DNA of 55,650 nt, taken from an uncultured Clostridia bacterium (GTDB lineage: Bacteria; Bacillota; Clostridia; Oscillospirales; Ruminococcaceae). Positions within the stretch are counted from its first letter, which is position 1; the number at the start of each line of letters is the position of its first letter. The position numbers and the translations under genes are program-made. This document shows positions 1 through 8,014 of this stretch, one piece after another. Under the pieces are notes generated by a model. That model was not told the origin of the DNA, did no database searches, and worked only from the letters and a program-made list of their open reading frames with translations. The stretch lies in contig CANQNF010000018.1 in assembly GCA_947625125.1 (NCBI GenBank), forward strand, positions 1 through 55,650, written 5' to 3'.

Positions 1-320
1 TTCATTCTACCAGAAGTGCGGGGACATGTCTATATTTTTGTCCTTTTTCTTTTTGCGAAAGATATTGTACCTTATCCGGAATAATCTAAAAAATCTGAGA
101 TCGGCGCATGATTTCAAAAGCCATGAAACATAAAAATGCAATGCTGTATGCTTTGAAAAGGCATTTTCTGCGTTGATTTTAAGATATCACAATTTGTATA
201 AAGTGTCAATATATAAGGGGAAAACTTGTATATTGGTTTACGATAAGGCAGTCCGGCATGAAACATATGCTGAATTTAAAATATGATTTTTACAATCCCC
301 CAAAAAAGCTCATTTTTTAC
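1..320. other. AT-rich intergenic stretch, no gene seen
   Basis: I see no gene in this stretch. An open frame runs from 258 into the thioesterase gene, but it lacks a ribosome binding site at its first ATG and its extra N-terminal residues do not resemble the hotdog family. The bases are AT-rich with no convincing hairpin. The window may begin in the 3' flank of another gene. Confidence 0.5.
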
Positions 321-349
321 TTGCGCATTTTGCGATTTCATGATATAAT
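321..349 (+). promoter_or_regulatory. SigA-type promoter of the thioesterase gene
   Basis: A -35 box TTGCGC (321-326) and a perfect -10 box TATAAT (344-349) are separated by 17 nt. The predicted start of transcription lies about 15 nt before the AGGAGG ribosome binding site, so the leader is very short. Confidence 0.7.
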
Positions 350-371
350 TGCCTCGATAGGAGGTCTTACT

Positions 372-776
372 ATGCCGAATGCCGAAGAACTGAACATCGA
401 AAACCTTAAAAAGAAATTTTCAGCAGACCGCTTCGCCGCCCTCGCCGGAGTCGAAATTCTTGAGGCGGAACCCGGCCGCGCCGTCTGCCAAATAATCTTA
501 AAACCCGAGCATATGAACGCGAACAACGTCCCGATGGGCGGCGCTATATTTACCCTCGCCGACTTCTGCTTCGCCGTCGCCTCAAATATTGAGCGCATTT
601 TCGTCTCTCAGCACTGCTCGATAACCTTTTTAAGCCCTGCCAAGGGCTCTAAACTCATCGCCGAATCGCGCTGCATAAAAGCCGGGCGCTCGACCTGTCT
701 CTACTCGGTCGACGTCACCGACGACCTCGGCACTCACGTCGCCTACGCCACCGTCAACGGCTTCGCCGTAAATTGA
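372..776 (+). CDS. PaaI-like hotdog-fold acyl-CoA thioesterase
   Basis: This 134-aa cytosolic protein is a PaaI/YbgC-class hotdog thioesterase, expected to hydrolyse an acyl-CoA to free acid and CoA. The signature lies at residues 51-64 (NNVPMGGAIFTLAD), the family's N...GGA..tLAD helix; the usual His before GG is Met here. The start at 372 is chosen because AGGAGG sits at 360-365 and a promoter at 321-349 would exclude upstream ATGs. A perfect terminator follows, so it is monocistronic. Its position next to acyl-CoA ligase and phenylacetate-CoA ligase genes suggests CoA-ester housekeeping for the same acids, but the substrate is not readable from sequence. Confidence 0.85.
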   Translation: MPNAEELNIENLKKKFSADRFAALAGVEILEAEPGRAVCQIILKPEHMNANNVPMGGAIFTLADFCFAVASNIERIFVSQHCSITFLSPAKGSKLIAESRCIKAGRSTCLYSVDVTDDLGTHVAYATVNGFAVN

Positions 777-795
777 CTGAAGATGTGAAAAAATC

Positions 796-830
796 AAAAA
801 CAGGCTTGCCGTCGGGCTTGCCTGTTTTTT
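796..830 (+). terminator. Intrinsic terminator after the thioesterase gene
   Basis: AAAAACAGGC (796-805) pairs perfectly over 10 bp with GCCTGTTTTT (820-829), followed by T residues. The A-rich left arm may also allow it to work for the convergent gene ending at 866. Confidence 0.85.
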
Positions 831-865
831 GTTTTACGGCATTTTTTGAGCAGCAAAGCATGCGG

Positions 866-1297
866 CTACAGCTCCGCTTCAAAATAAAACCAGTTTCCGT
901 CCAGCCTGCGGACGTATCCGCGGTTATCGCCGTCGCCGTTCCATGTCCATTCCCGACCCGACGTCTCCGCCAATTCAGCGTCAACATTCTGAAACGCCGC
1001 AGGCTCGCCGTTGACCGAGTAAAAGAAGCCGTAGTAATGAGATGCCGAAACGATTCCCCTGTCGACAACGATATATTCGACGACAGGGTTATCGCCGTCC
1101 CAGTAATTGAACGTTATATCAAGGCTGCTTGAGGCGTGCCCGGTTTCATTGAAATTTAAAATATCCTCCTCAAGCGCCTCGCGGTGGGCGTTAAAATATC
1201 TCAGCGTTCTCTTTTCGGGGCTGCCGAAAATAACGGCGGCCGCGATTGCAGCGCAAATTATCAATGCCGAAATAACGAGAATTTTTCTTTTTTGCAT
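866..1297 (-). CDS. Small membrane-anchored extracytoplasmic protein, unknown
   Basis: This 143-aa protein has a positively charged start (MQKRK) and one hydrophobic segment at about residues 6-24, then a polar, aromatic-rich domain, so it is probably anchored facing outwards. No lipobox cysteine is present. I recognise no family. The only ribosome binding site candidate is a G-run 8-13 nt before the ATG. It converges with the thioesterase gene and stands alone on this strand. It is accepted as real because of the clean N-terminal topology and compatible codon use. Confidence 0.6.
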   Translation of the reverse strand: MQKRKILVISALIICAAIAAAVIFGSPEKRTLRYFNAHREALEEDILNFNETGHASSSLDITFNYWDGDNPVVEYIVVDRGIVSASHYYGFFYSVNGEPAAFQNVDAELAETSGREWTWNGDGDNRGYVRRLDGNWFYFEAEL

Positions 1298-1426
1298 ATT
1301 GTCGCCCCCGGAATCGTGCTGTAAATATTATATCCGAAGCTGCCGGAAAAGTCAACGCTTTGCCCCGAGAAAAGCCGGAAGCTCCCGGTCGCCGCAGGAA
1401 GCGCCGTGCCCGTAGCCTCCGCACTC

Positions 1427-1558
1427 CCGCCGCAAAAACTACACCTTGGCGGCCCCCGTGCCGGCCGGAACGGCCGGCACGAAACGCCGGCGGAGCCGGC
1501 GTTTCGAGGCCCTGCGAAGCAGGGCCGGGGGGTCGCCGGTGCAGTTTTTCTGCGGCGG
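1427..1558. repeat. Cloverleaf-like cluster of hairpins (three hairpins in an outer stem)
   Basis: Three perfect hairpins lie side by side: 1458-1467/1471-1480 (10 bp, loop GAA), 1481-1491/1495-1505 (11 bp, loop GGA) and 1508-1515/1519-1526 (8 bp, loop GAA). They are enclosed by a long outer stem in which about 1427-1457 pairs with about 1527-1558 with few mismatches. Read as RNA this is a four-way junction of about 130 nt; read as DNA it is a large imperfect palindrome. No coding evidence. It may belong to the same class of intergenic hairpin arrays found elsewhere in the window. Confidence 0.7.
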
Positions 1559-1695
1559 GGCCGGGGGGAGCAGATGGTGGCGGCATACCATCTTGCGGCA
1601 CGCAGGAGTGAGCCTAAGATGTGAGAGGTTTTTTCTTGCCGAAGCAGGGCTTTGTATTTTATGCAGAAAATTTTCAACCGATGTGCAGTTTTATG

Positions 1696-1755
1696 TTGAC
1701 TTTTATGGCAAAAAGTTGTATAATATATGTATATTCAATTGCACGCTTTAAAGCG
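1696..1755 (+). promoter_or_regulatory. Promoter and palindromic operator candidate of the acyl-CoA ligase operon
   Basis: TTGACT (1696-1701) and TATAAT (1719-1724) are separated by exactly 17 nt, a near-consensus SigA promoter. Twenty bases downstream lies a perfect 12-bp palindrome CGCTTTAAAGCG (1744-1755), inside the predicted 5' leader, where a repressor could bind. A related but less regular sequence occurs at 10479-10500 after acpP. The operator role is inference. Confidence 0.7.
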
Positions 1756-1842
1756 TTAAATCGCGGGCAGCCCCCTACCCGGCTTTGTTTTTTAAGGGAG
1801 ACATGCCCAAAAAAGAAAAGGAAAAATAAAGGAGCTAAAGAC

Positions 1843-3480
1843 ATGGTAATAACGGATCTTCTTGAACGCAACGCCAGGCTCTACGGCGACGAGACCGCCC
1901 TTGTTGAGCTGAGCCCGACGGAGGAGCGCGACAGGGTCGTCACCTGGCGGGAGGCAAGCCTTATCGAAAGCGCGCAGCCTCACTCCCCCTACAGGCGCTC
2001 GCTGAGCTGGCGGGACTTCGACCGCAGGGCAAACAGAATGGCGAACCTGCTTTTAAGCAGAAACCTCGAAAGAGGCTCAAAGGTCGGCATACTTATGATG
2101 AACTGCCTCGAATGGCTGCCGGTCTATTTCGGAATACTCAAGGCGGGCTGCATAGCCGTCCCCCTTAACTTCAGATACTCAAGCGACGAAATCAAATACT
2201 GCCTGGAGCTCGCCGACGTCGAGGTCTTGGTGTTCGGCCCCGAATTCATAAGCAGAATGGACGCTATCTGTAACGACCTGCCGGGCGTTAAAATGATGTT
2301 CTTTGTGGGCAGGGACAAGCCCGACTATGCCGAGGACTGCTTAAGGCTTATGGGATTTTGTTCATCGGCGGCTCCCCCGGTCGCGCTATGCGAAAGCGAC
2401 TGCGCCGCCATCTACTTCTCCTCCGGCACGACCGGCTTCCCTAAAGCTATTTTGCACAGTCATCTCGCGCTTATATCATCCTGCGAGACCGAACAGGCCC
2501 ACCACGGCCAGACCCGCGACGACGTATTTCTCTGCATACCCCCTCTTTACCACACCGGCGCTAAGATGCACTGGTTCGGAAGTCTTATTTCGGGCAGCAA
2601 AGCGGTCCTCTTAAGGGGCGTGAAGCCGGAATGGATACTTCGGGCCATCACTGAGGAAAAGTGCACGATAGTCTGGCTCCTGGTGCCGTGGGCGCAGGAC
2701 CTTTTGGACGCCATCGACTCCGGCAAGGTCAAGCTCGACAACTATCTTTTGGAGCAGTGGCGGCTCATGCACATCGGTGCGCAGCCCGTTCCCCCAAGTC
2801 TTATAAGACGTTGGAAAAAGGTATTCCCGCACCACGACTACGACACCAACTACGGCCTCAGCGAATCCATCGGCCCGGGATGCGTTCACCTCGGCATTGA
2901 AAATATCGACAAGGTCGGCGCTATCGGCAAGGCGGGCTATCACTGGGAGGCCAAGGTCGTAAACGACAAGGGCGAGGAAGTAAGCGGCGACGAAGTCGGC
3001 GAGCTTATCGTCAAGGGCCCGGGCGTCATGCTCTGCTACTACAAAAATAAAGAGGCCACCGACGAAATACTCAAGGACGGTTGGCTCTACACAGGCGACA
3101 TGGCGAGAGTCGACGAGGACGGATTCATCTATCTTGTAGACCGTAAGAAAGACGTCGTCATCTCGGGCGGCGAGAACATCTACCCCGTACAGATAGAGGA
3201 CTTCCTAAGACAGTACGACAAGATAAAGGACGTCGCGGTCATAGGCATGCCCGACCAGAGGCTTGGCGAAATAACCGCCGCAATAATCGAAATCAAGGAC
3301 GGCATGCAATGCAGCGAGGACGAGATAAACGAGTTCTGCAAGGGATTGCCGAGGTATAAAAGACCGAGAAAAATAATCTTTGCGGACGTGCCGAGAAATC
3401 CGACCGGGAAGATAGAAAAGCCTGCCTTAAGAGAAAAATACTGCGGCGGACGGCTTGTCGAGGAACAGATACAGTCCTGA
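1843..3480 (+). CDS. AMP-forming acyl-CoA synthetase
   Basis: This 545-aa enzyme belongs to the ANL superfamily and activates a carboxylic acid to its CoA thioester through an acyl-adenylate. The phosphate-binding loop is at about residues 190-201 (FSSGTTGFPK). The A7/A8 region at about 416-452 reads GWLYTGD...DRKKDVVISGGENIYP, and the C-terminal catalytic lysine is in NPTGKIEK near 520-532. An insertion-like stretch at about residues 20-50 is unusual. The start is set by AAAGGAG about 8 nt upstream. The next gene is a sodium/solute symporter, then a phenylacetate-CoA ligase remnant, so the substrate is probably an imported organic or aromatic acid; the exact acid is unknown. Confidence 0.85.
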   Translation: MVITDLLERNARLYGDETALVELSPTEERDRVVTWREASLIESAQPHSPYRRSLSWRDFDRRANRMANLLLSRNLERGSKVGILMMNCLEWLPVYFGILKAGCIAVPLNFRYSSDEIKYCLELADVEVLVFGPEFISRMDAICNDLPGVKMMFFVGRDKPDYAEDCLRLMGFCSSAAPPVALCESDCAAIYFSSGTTGFPKAILHSHLALISSCETEQAHHGQTRDDVFLCIPPLYHTGAKMHWFGSLISGSKAVLLRGVKPEWILRAITEEKCTIVWLLVPWAQDLLDAIDSGKVKLDNYLLEQWRLMHIGAQPVPPSLIRRWKKVFPHHDYDTNYGLSESIGPGCVHLGIENIDKVGAIGKAGYHWEAKVVNDKGEEVSGDEVGELIVKGPGVMLCYYKNKEATDEILKDGWLYTGDMARVDEDGFIYLVDRKKDVVISGGENIYPVQIEDFLRQYDKIKDVAVIGMPDQRLGEITAAIIEIKDGMQCSEDEINEFCKGLPRYKRPRKIIFADVPRNPTGKIEKPALREKYCGGRLVEEQIQS

Positions 3481-3541
3481 TGGACAGAAGTCAGAAGTCA
3501 GAAAGCATATCTGATATAACAACCAAGAAAGGGAGATTTTT

Positions 3542-5110
3542 ATGGACTTATTCATCAAGCTTGCGATGCTTATTGTGTTCTTCGGCCTCATGGTCGCGAT
3601 AGGCGTCTACTGCCGCAGACACGCGACCGACGTAAACGGCTTCGTCTTGGGCGGCAGAAACGTCGGCCCCTGGCTCACGGCGTTCGCATACGGCACCAGC
3701 TACTTCTCGGCGGTCGTCTTTGTCGGCTATGCCGGACAGTTCGGCTGGAAGTACGGCGTTGCGGCGACATGGGCGGGCCTCGGCAACGCCTTTATCGGCT
3801 CGCTGATGGCGTGGGCGATACTGGGCCGCCGCACCCGCGTCATGACCCAGCACCTTGACAGCGCGACGATGCCGGAATTCTTCGGCAAGAGATTTGACAG
3901 CAAGGCTCTTAAACTCTGCGCCTCCGCTATCATCTTTATTTTCCTTATCCCCTACACCGCTTCCTTGTATAACGGCCTCAGCCGACTCTTTGCGATGGCT
4001 TTTGACATCGACTACGCGGTCTGCGTTATCGTCATGGCGGTGCTCACCGGAATTTACGTCATCGCCGGCGGTTATATGGCGACTGCCATAAACGATTTTA
4101 TACAGGGAGTAATAATGCTCTTCGGTATTACAGCCGTTATTGCGGCAGTCCTGCACAGTCAGGGCGGTTTCTTAACGGCATTGCAGAAAATGGCGGAGGT
4201 CAGCGACCCGGCTGTTTCGAGCGCTCCCGGCGTTTTCAACTCGTTCTTCGGGCCCGACCCGATAAACCTTTTGGGCGTTGTCATCTTAACATCCCTGGGA
4301 ACGTGGGGCCTGCCTCAGATGGTGCAGAAATTCTATGCCATAAAGAGCGAATCGGCCATCAACAAGGGCATGGTCATCTCTACGATATTCGCCCTCGTCG
4401 TTGCGGGCGGCTGCTACTTCTTAGGCGGCTTCGGCAGGCTCTTCTCCGACAAGATGGAGATAGTAAACGGCATCCCGAACGGAAGCTACGACTCGGTAAT
4501 TCCGACCATGCTCTCGGGGCTGCCGACGATTTTAATAGCCATCGTCGTCATCTTAGTCCTCTCGGCTTCGATGTCGACGCTGTCGTCCCTCGTTCTGACA
4601 TCAAGCTCGACCCTCACGCTTGACTTCATAAAGGGCACCGTCGTCAAGAAGATGGACGAGAAAAAGCAGGTCCTCTGCATAAGAATCCTTGTAGCGGTCT
4701 TTATCGCAATCTCGTCGGTGCTGGCGATAATCCAGTACCGTTCGAGCGTTACGTTCATCGCTCAGCTCATGGGCGTAAGCTGGGGAGCGTTGGCGGGCGC
4801 GTTCTTGGCGCCGTTCATGTACGGGCTCTACTGGAAGAGAACATCCAAAGCCTCCTGCTGGGTCAGCTTTATATTCTCGACGGTGTTCATGCTCCTTGTC
4901 ATCTCTCCGCTTAAGAGCTTCCTGCCTGCGCTTTTGCAGTCCCCCATCAATGCCGGCGCGTTCTGCATGATAATGGGACTTATAATAGTGCCGGTCGTCA
5001 GCATGTTCACGCCCGCGCCCAAAAAGGAGCGCCTCGACGAGATATTCGCATGCTACGAAAAGACCGTCACGGTCAAGGTCAAGGACTCCATCGGAAACGA
5101 TAACCGGTGA
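3542..5110 (+). CDS. Sodium:solute symporter (SSS family)
   Basis: This 522-aa integral membrane protein has about 13 hydrophobic segments and an SSS-family pattern, including the early GGR..G.W.TAFAYGTSYFSAVVFVG region (written here with gaps) near residues 38-60. Such carriers couple Na+ influx to uptake of proline, acetate, pantothenate or similar solutes. A strong ribosome binding site (AAAGGGAG) precedes the ATG. It lies 61 nt after the acyl-CoA synthetase and 24 nt before the PaaK fragment, so all three form one transcript from 1696. Import followed by CoA activation is the likely theme; the solute cannot be named. Confidence 0.85.
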   Translation: MDLFIKLAMLIVFFGLMVAIGVYCRRHATDVNGFVLGGRNVGPWLTAFAYGTSYFSAVVFVGYAGQFGWKYGVAATWAGLGNAFIGSLMAWAILGRRTRVMTQHLDSATMPEFFGKRFDSKALKLCASAIIFIFLIPYTASLYNGLSRLFAMAFDIDYAVCVIVMAVLTGIYVIAGGYMATAINDFIQGVIMLFGITAVIAAVLHSQGGFLTALQKMAEVSDPAVSSAPGVFNSFFGPDPINLLGVVILTSLGTWGLPQMVQKFYAIKSESAINKGMVISTIFALVVAGGCYFLGGFGRLFSDKMEIVNGIPNGSYDSVIPTMLSGLPTILIAIVVILVLSASMSTLSSLVLTSSSTLTLDFIKGTVVKKMDEKKQVLCIRILVAVFIAISSVLAIIQYRSSVTFIAQLMGVSWGALAGAFLAPFMYGLYWKRTSKASCWVSFIFSTVFMLLVISPLKSFLPALLQSPINAGAFCMIMGLIIVPVVSMFTPAPKKERLDEIFACYEKTVTVKVKDSIGNDNR

Positions 5111-5134
5111 GTTAGCGCATAAAGGAGAAATTTT

Positions 5135-5818
5135 ATGGAGCGATATTATCAGCCCGAGATAGAGTGCGCCTCAAGAGAACAGATCCTTGAGTGGCAGAAC
5201 GAGCGCCTTGTCAGACAGGTGCGGCACGTCTGGGACAACGTCCCCTACTACCGCAAAAAAATGGAGGAAAAGGGCGTAAGACCCGAGGATATAAAGGGCG
5301 TTTCGGATCTTCACAAGCTGCCGTTTTTATCTAAAGAAGATTTGAGGATAGCCTACCCCTACGGGCTTTTGGCCGAGCCGCTTGAGAAGTGCGTGAGGAT
5401 ACAGTCGACCTCCGGCACCACCGGCAAGAGGGTCGTGGCGTTTTATACTCAACATGACATAGACCTCTGGGAGGACTGCTGCGCAAGGGCCATAGTCGCG
5501 GCAGGCGGCACCAACAAGGACGTCTGCCAGGTAAGCTACGGCTACGGACTGTTCACCGGCGGCCCCGGCCTCAACGGCGGCAGCCACAAGGTCGGATGCC
5601 TTACCATTCCCACGTCCTCGGGGAACACCGAAGCCGCCGACGAAAGACAATCGCTCTGCGCTTTTGACAAAGAACTTTGTAAACAGGAAGCGGTAGTTTC
5701 GCTTGACTACAGGGCTATTTTATGGTATAATCATAATACAAATTTTGTTGAGGAGAACCGAAATATATGGATAAAAAAAGAAAAAGATACATTCAGAGTT
5801 GTGAGATATCTCAAGTAA
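5135..5818 (+). pseudogene. Phenylacetate-CoA ligase (PaaK-like), 3'-truncated
   Basis: The first roughly 166 residues are a PaaK-family AMP-forming ligase: RQVRHVWDNVPYYRKKM at the N-terminus, the phosphate loop STSGTTGKR at about 89-97, SYGYGLFTGG near 130, and SSGNTE near 161-166. Complete PaaK proteins are about 430 aa, so the rest of the adenylation core and the whole C-terminal domain are missing. After SSGNTE the frame runs through about 60 unrelated residues and stops. The breakpoint is around 5630-5690, where base composition turns AT-rich and a promoter for the next gene appears. A good ribosome binding site remains, so a non-functional fragment may still be translated. Confidence 0.85.
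5703..5731 (+). promoter_or_regulatory. SigA promoter of the S33 hydrolase gene
   Basis: TTGACT (5703-5708) and TATAAT (5726-5731) have a 17-nt spacer. The promoter lies inside the foreign 3' tail of the broken PaaK frame, so the hydrolase arrived with its own expression signal. Confidence 0.8.
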
Positions 5819-6732
5819 ACAGCGCACCGTTGGGCGGTTATATGCAAAAATATGCAATGGAAGGCAAAAAGAAAAATCTGCCCGTGTTGATTTGTCTGCA
5901 TGGCGGTCCCGGCTCTCCCATTCCTTTTTCGGTGGGTTGCCGAGGGCTATTTCCAGAATTTACGGATAATTTCATTATGATATATTGGGATCAACTCGGA
6001 TGCGGGATCAATAATCATCCGATTGACGACAGTTTTTCGATCGAAAAATTTGTCGGAATGACCGTCGATTTGATTCGGGAAATCAAAAAAGATTTCCCCG
6101 ACAATAAGCTTTACTTATTCGGAATGTCTTGGGGGAGTATTTTGGCTCTTTGCTCCGCCGCAAAGCTAACCGAAGAAATTGACGGCGTTGTTGTCTGTGG
6201 ACAAGTTCTTACCTCGCCGATGCTTTCCGACGATGCTCTTCAAACAATCATGGATTCCCGTGCTCCGTATAAAGCAAAAGAATTTGCAAAAAAAATTCAC
6301 TCCCAAAAAGATATATCTTTTCAGGACGGAATGAAACTCTCTAAGATCATTCGCAAATACACGGGGGGATACACGAACAGGAAGGCGAAAAGCATGCCCG
6401 TCGGTTGGCTGATAAAAGGAATGCTTTCAAGTCCCGACTATCGTTTGAAAGATTTTATGGCAGTCTTCAAAAACGGCTATGGAAAGAACCAAAGCCTTGT
6501 AAAAGAAATGCGCAGCATTGATTTGAGAAATACGCTTGCAAATATATCATGTCCATATATGATTTTTCAAGGAGAAACAGACATCGTAACAAGTACAAAG
6601 GAGTTGGTTGCTTTTGCGGATAGTTGCAAAAATGAACATATTCGCTATAAAGTGATTCCCGATATGGGACATTTCCCCTCGTCGGATGCAATGTCATTGA
6701 TATGGGAAAGTATGCGTAAGGACTTATCGTAA
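5767..6732 (+). CDS. Alpha/beta hydrolase, proline iminopeptidase-like (S33)
   Basis: This 321-aa cytosolic alpha/beta hydrolase has the S33 pattern: oxyanion motif HGGPG near residue 44, nucleophile elbow GMSWGS near 118, acid Asp in GETDIV near 275 and catalytic His in DMGHFPS near 300. S33 enzymes cleave N-terminal prolyl residues or small esters and amides. GAGGAG precedes the ATG. Its DNA is clearly more AT-rich than the genes on both sides, and it sits exactly where the PaaK gene is broken, so it is probably a recent acquisition. A perfect terminator at 6855-6888 closes it. Confidence 0.82.
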   Translation: MDKKRKRYIQSCEISQVNSAPLGGYMQKYAMEGKKKNLPVLICLHGGPGSPIPFSVGCRGLFPEFTDNFIMIYWDQLGCGINNHPIDDSFSIEKFVGMTVDLIREIKKDFPDNKLYLFGMSWGSILALCSAAKLTEEIDGVVVCGQVLTSPMLSDDALQTIMDSRAPYKAKEFAKKIHSQKDISFQDGMKLSKIIRKYTGGYTNRKAKSMPVGWLIKGMLSSPDYRLKDFMAVFKNGYGKNQSLVKEMRSIDLRNTLANISCPYMIFQGETDIVTSTKELVAFADSCKNEHIRYKVIPDMGHFPSSDAMSLIWESMRKDLS

Positions 6733-6752
6733 GTTCAATTCAGCAAAAAAAC

Positions 6753-6845
6753 ATGAAAACACTTTATTTGATCGAAACCGCAAAAGAAATTATGACAAAC
6801 GAAATGCCAATGGGAAGAGATAACCGCTTGGGAAATTCATTATAG
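6753..6845 (+). CDS. Possible 30-aa peptide between the hydrolase and its terminator
   Basis: An ATG at 6753 opens a 30-codon frame ending in TAG at 6843-6845, between the hydrolase stop and the terminator. There is no clear ribosome binding site, only an A-run. It may be the remnant of a gene that arrived with the island. I do not recognise it. Confidence 0.2.
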   Translation: MKTLYLIETAKEIMTNEMPMGRDNRLGNSL

Positions 6846-6854
6846 TAGAATAGC

Positions 6855-6888
6855 AAAAACTCTCGGACGAATTTATCCGAGAGTTTTT
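6855..6888 (+). terminator. Strong intrinsic terminator, usable in both directions
   Basis: A perfect 13-bp stem (6855-6867 with 6876-6888) has an 8-nt loop, with A-run and T-run flanks, so it can stop the hydrolase transcript and the convergent AraC-type gene. Confidence 0.9.
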
Positions 6889-6966
6889 GTCATCGCTTGA
6901 AAGCACAATTCTAAAAATTTTGTTTTTGTTCCCTATGGGAAGTGCGCTTTCCCGGTCTTTTTTATT

Positions 6967-7713
6967 TTATTTGACATCCTGCCCGCTGTAATACTTGTTT
7001 CGGTATTCGCGAGGGGTGAGGCCGGTGTTCTCCTTAAAGACCCGGATAAAGTGGCTCTGGGAGCTGAATGCGAGGGTCGCGGAGATATCCGCATAGGAAT
7101 AATCCGAAAACCTCAGCATGTTCCTTGCGGCCTCGAGTCTTTTTGAGAGAACATATTCGGTGACGGTGCTGCCGGTCTCCTTTTTAAAGACGGTCGAGAC
7201 ATAGCTCCTGCTCATGTGAACGAGCTCGGCAAGGTCGCCGGTCCGTATCGGCTCGTGAAGATGATTGTAAATATAATCGATGCAGACGACCACCGGCTTT
7301 GAATATACCCTTTCCTTGTCGAGCGCCGCCATCTCACGCGTGTAAAATTCAAACATATCGCTGTGGAGCGCCTTTACCTCCTCGACGGTTTGCAGGCCGT
7401 CCATTTTCAGGATGTAGAGGTCGCTTATGTTAAAGGCGCGCTCGCTGTCCATGCCGCCGTATATGGCGCTTCGGCAGGCAAGAGTTATCGACGCCACAAA
7501 GAGATATTTGTAATTTCTCAGCCTGTCCTCCGAGATGTGGCCGGTGAGATTTGAGGAAAACATCTTCTTTGCCTCCTCGACGGCCTGCATATCTCCCGCC
7601 CTGAGAAGCTCGTACTGATACATCTCCTCGGAATTCGTGTGGTGGCGTATCATCTCTTCGCGGTGGACGTACTCCATATATTTCAGCTTTTTCTCGCTTA
7701 TTTCATTGCTCAT
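6967..7713 (-). CDS. AraC-family transcriptional regulator
   Basis: This 248-aa protein ends in a typical AraC/XylS DNA-binding domain with two helix-turn-helix units (about residues 145-240): AELVHMSRSYVSTVFKKETG, then ISATLAFSSQSHFIRVFKE and LTPREYR. The roughly 140-residue N-terminal part resembles the helical sensor part of other clostridial AraC regulators and has no recognised ligand pocket. It is divergent from a 46-aa peptide gene; two exact TGCAATAATT repeats 31 bp apart lie between them and are candidate binding sites. Its target is probably the divergent peptide gene, itself, or both. Confidence 0.88.
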   Translation of the reverse strand: MSNEISEKKLKYMEYVHREEMIRHHTNSEEMYQYELLRAGDMQAVEEAKKMFSSNLTGHISEDRLRNYKYLFVASITLACRSAIYGGMDSERAFNISDLYILKMDGLQTVEEVKALHSDMFEFYTREMAALDKERVYSKPVVVCIDYIYNHLHEPIRTGDLAELVHMSRSYVSTVFKKETGSTVTEYVLSKRLEAARNMLRFSDYSYADISATLAFSSQSHFIRVFKENTGLTPREYRNKYYSGQDVK

Positions 7714-7725
7714 GAAATCACCTCA

Positions 7726-7766
7726 TGCAATAATTATATCATAAATCAAACAATTATGCAATAATT
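7726..7766. promoter_or_regulatory. Direct repeats, candidate AraC-type operator
   Basis: ATGCAATAATT occurs twice in the same orientation (TGCAATAATT at 7726-7735 and 7757-7766), spaced 31 bp or about three helical turns, between the AraC-type gene and the divergent small ORF. A TATCAT -10 box lies downstream at about 7783 but with a poor -35, as in activator-dependent promoters. Confidence 0.5.
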
Positions 7767-7835
7767 TAAGAAAAATTTATGGTATCATAAAGCTGCAATG
7801 TAAAGAGCATTGAAAAAACGTAGGGAGGAATTTAT

Positions 7836-7976
7836 ATGACTAAAATAAAAAGGCTTTCACGCAAAATCAGCAGGATAAGAAAAAACGAGGCGGGTTCCGG
7901 CCAGTTCTCGGGGCTCATTCGGCCGACAAACTATGTTTTCGTGAACAGCATATGCCTGCCGATAGTGAACAGGTAA
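7836..7976 (+). CDS. Unknown 46-aa basic peptide divergent from an AraC regulator
   Basis: The frame from ATG 7836 to TAA 7974-7976 has a strong GGGAGGAA ribosome binding site 7 nt upstream and a terminator immediately after, so it is very likely translated. The peptide starts very basic (MTKIKRLSRKISRIRKNEAG) and ends in a hydrophobic tail with one Cys (SICLPIVNR). I recognise no family. A signalling or leader peptide, or a small membrane-active peptide, would fit the regulator next door, but that is speculation. Confidence 0.55.
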   Translation: MTKIKRLSRKISRIRKNEAGSGQFSGLIRPTNYVFVNSICLPIVNR

Positions 7977-7981
7977 AAAAG

Positions 7982-8012
7982 ACCGGGGAGATAATCCCCG
8001 GTTTTGCTTTTT
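7982..8012. terminator. Bidirectional terminator between convergent genes
   Basis: ACCGGGGA (7982-7989) pairs with TCCCCGGT (7995-8002), flanked by an A-run and a T-rich tract, between the 46-aa peptide gene and the convergent lipoprotein gene. Confidence 0.85.
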
Positions 8013-8014
8013 TA

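Noticed and set aside
258-371. An N-terminal extension of the thioesterase
   Set aside because: A promoter and AGGAGG lie inside it, and the added residues are unlike the family.
1360-1624. Short overlapping GC-rich frames on both strands
   Set aside because: They are stop-free by base composition inside the hairpin cluster; codon use is random and no ribosome binding sites are present.
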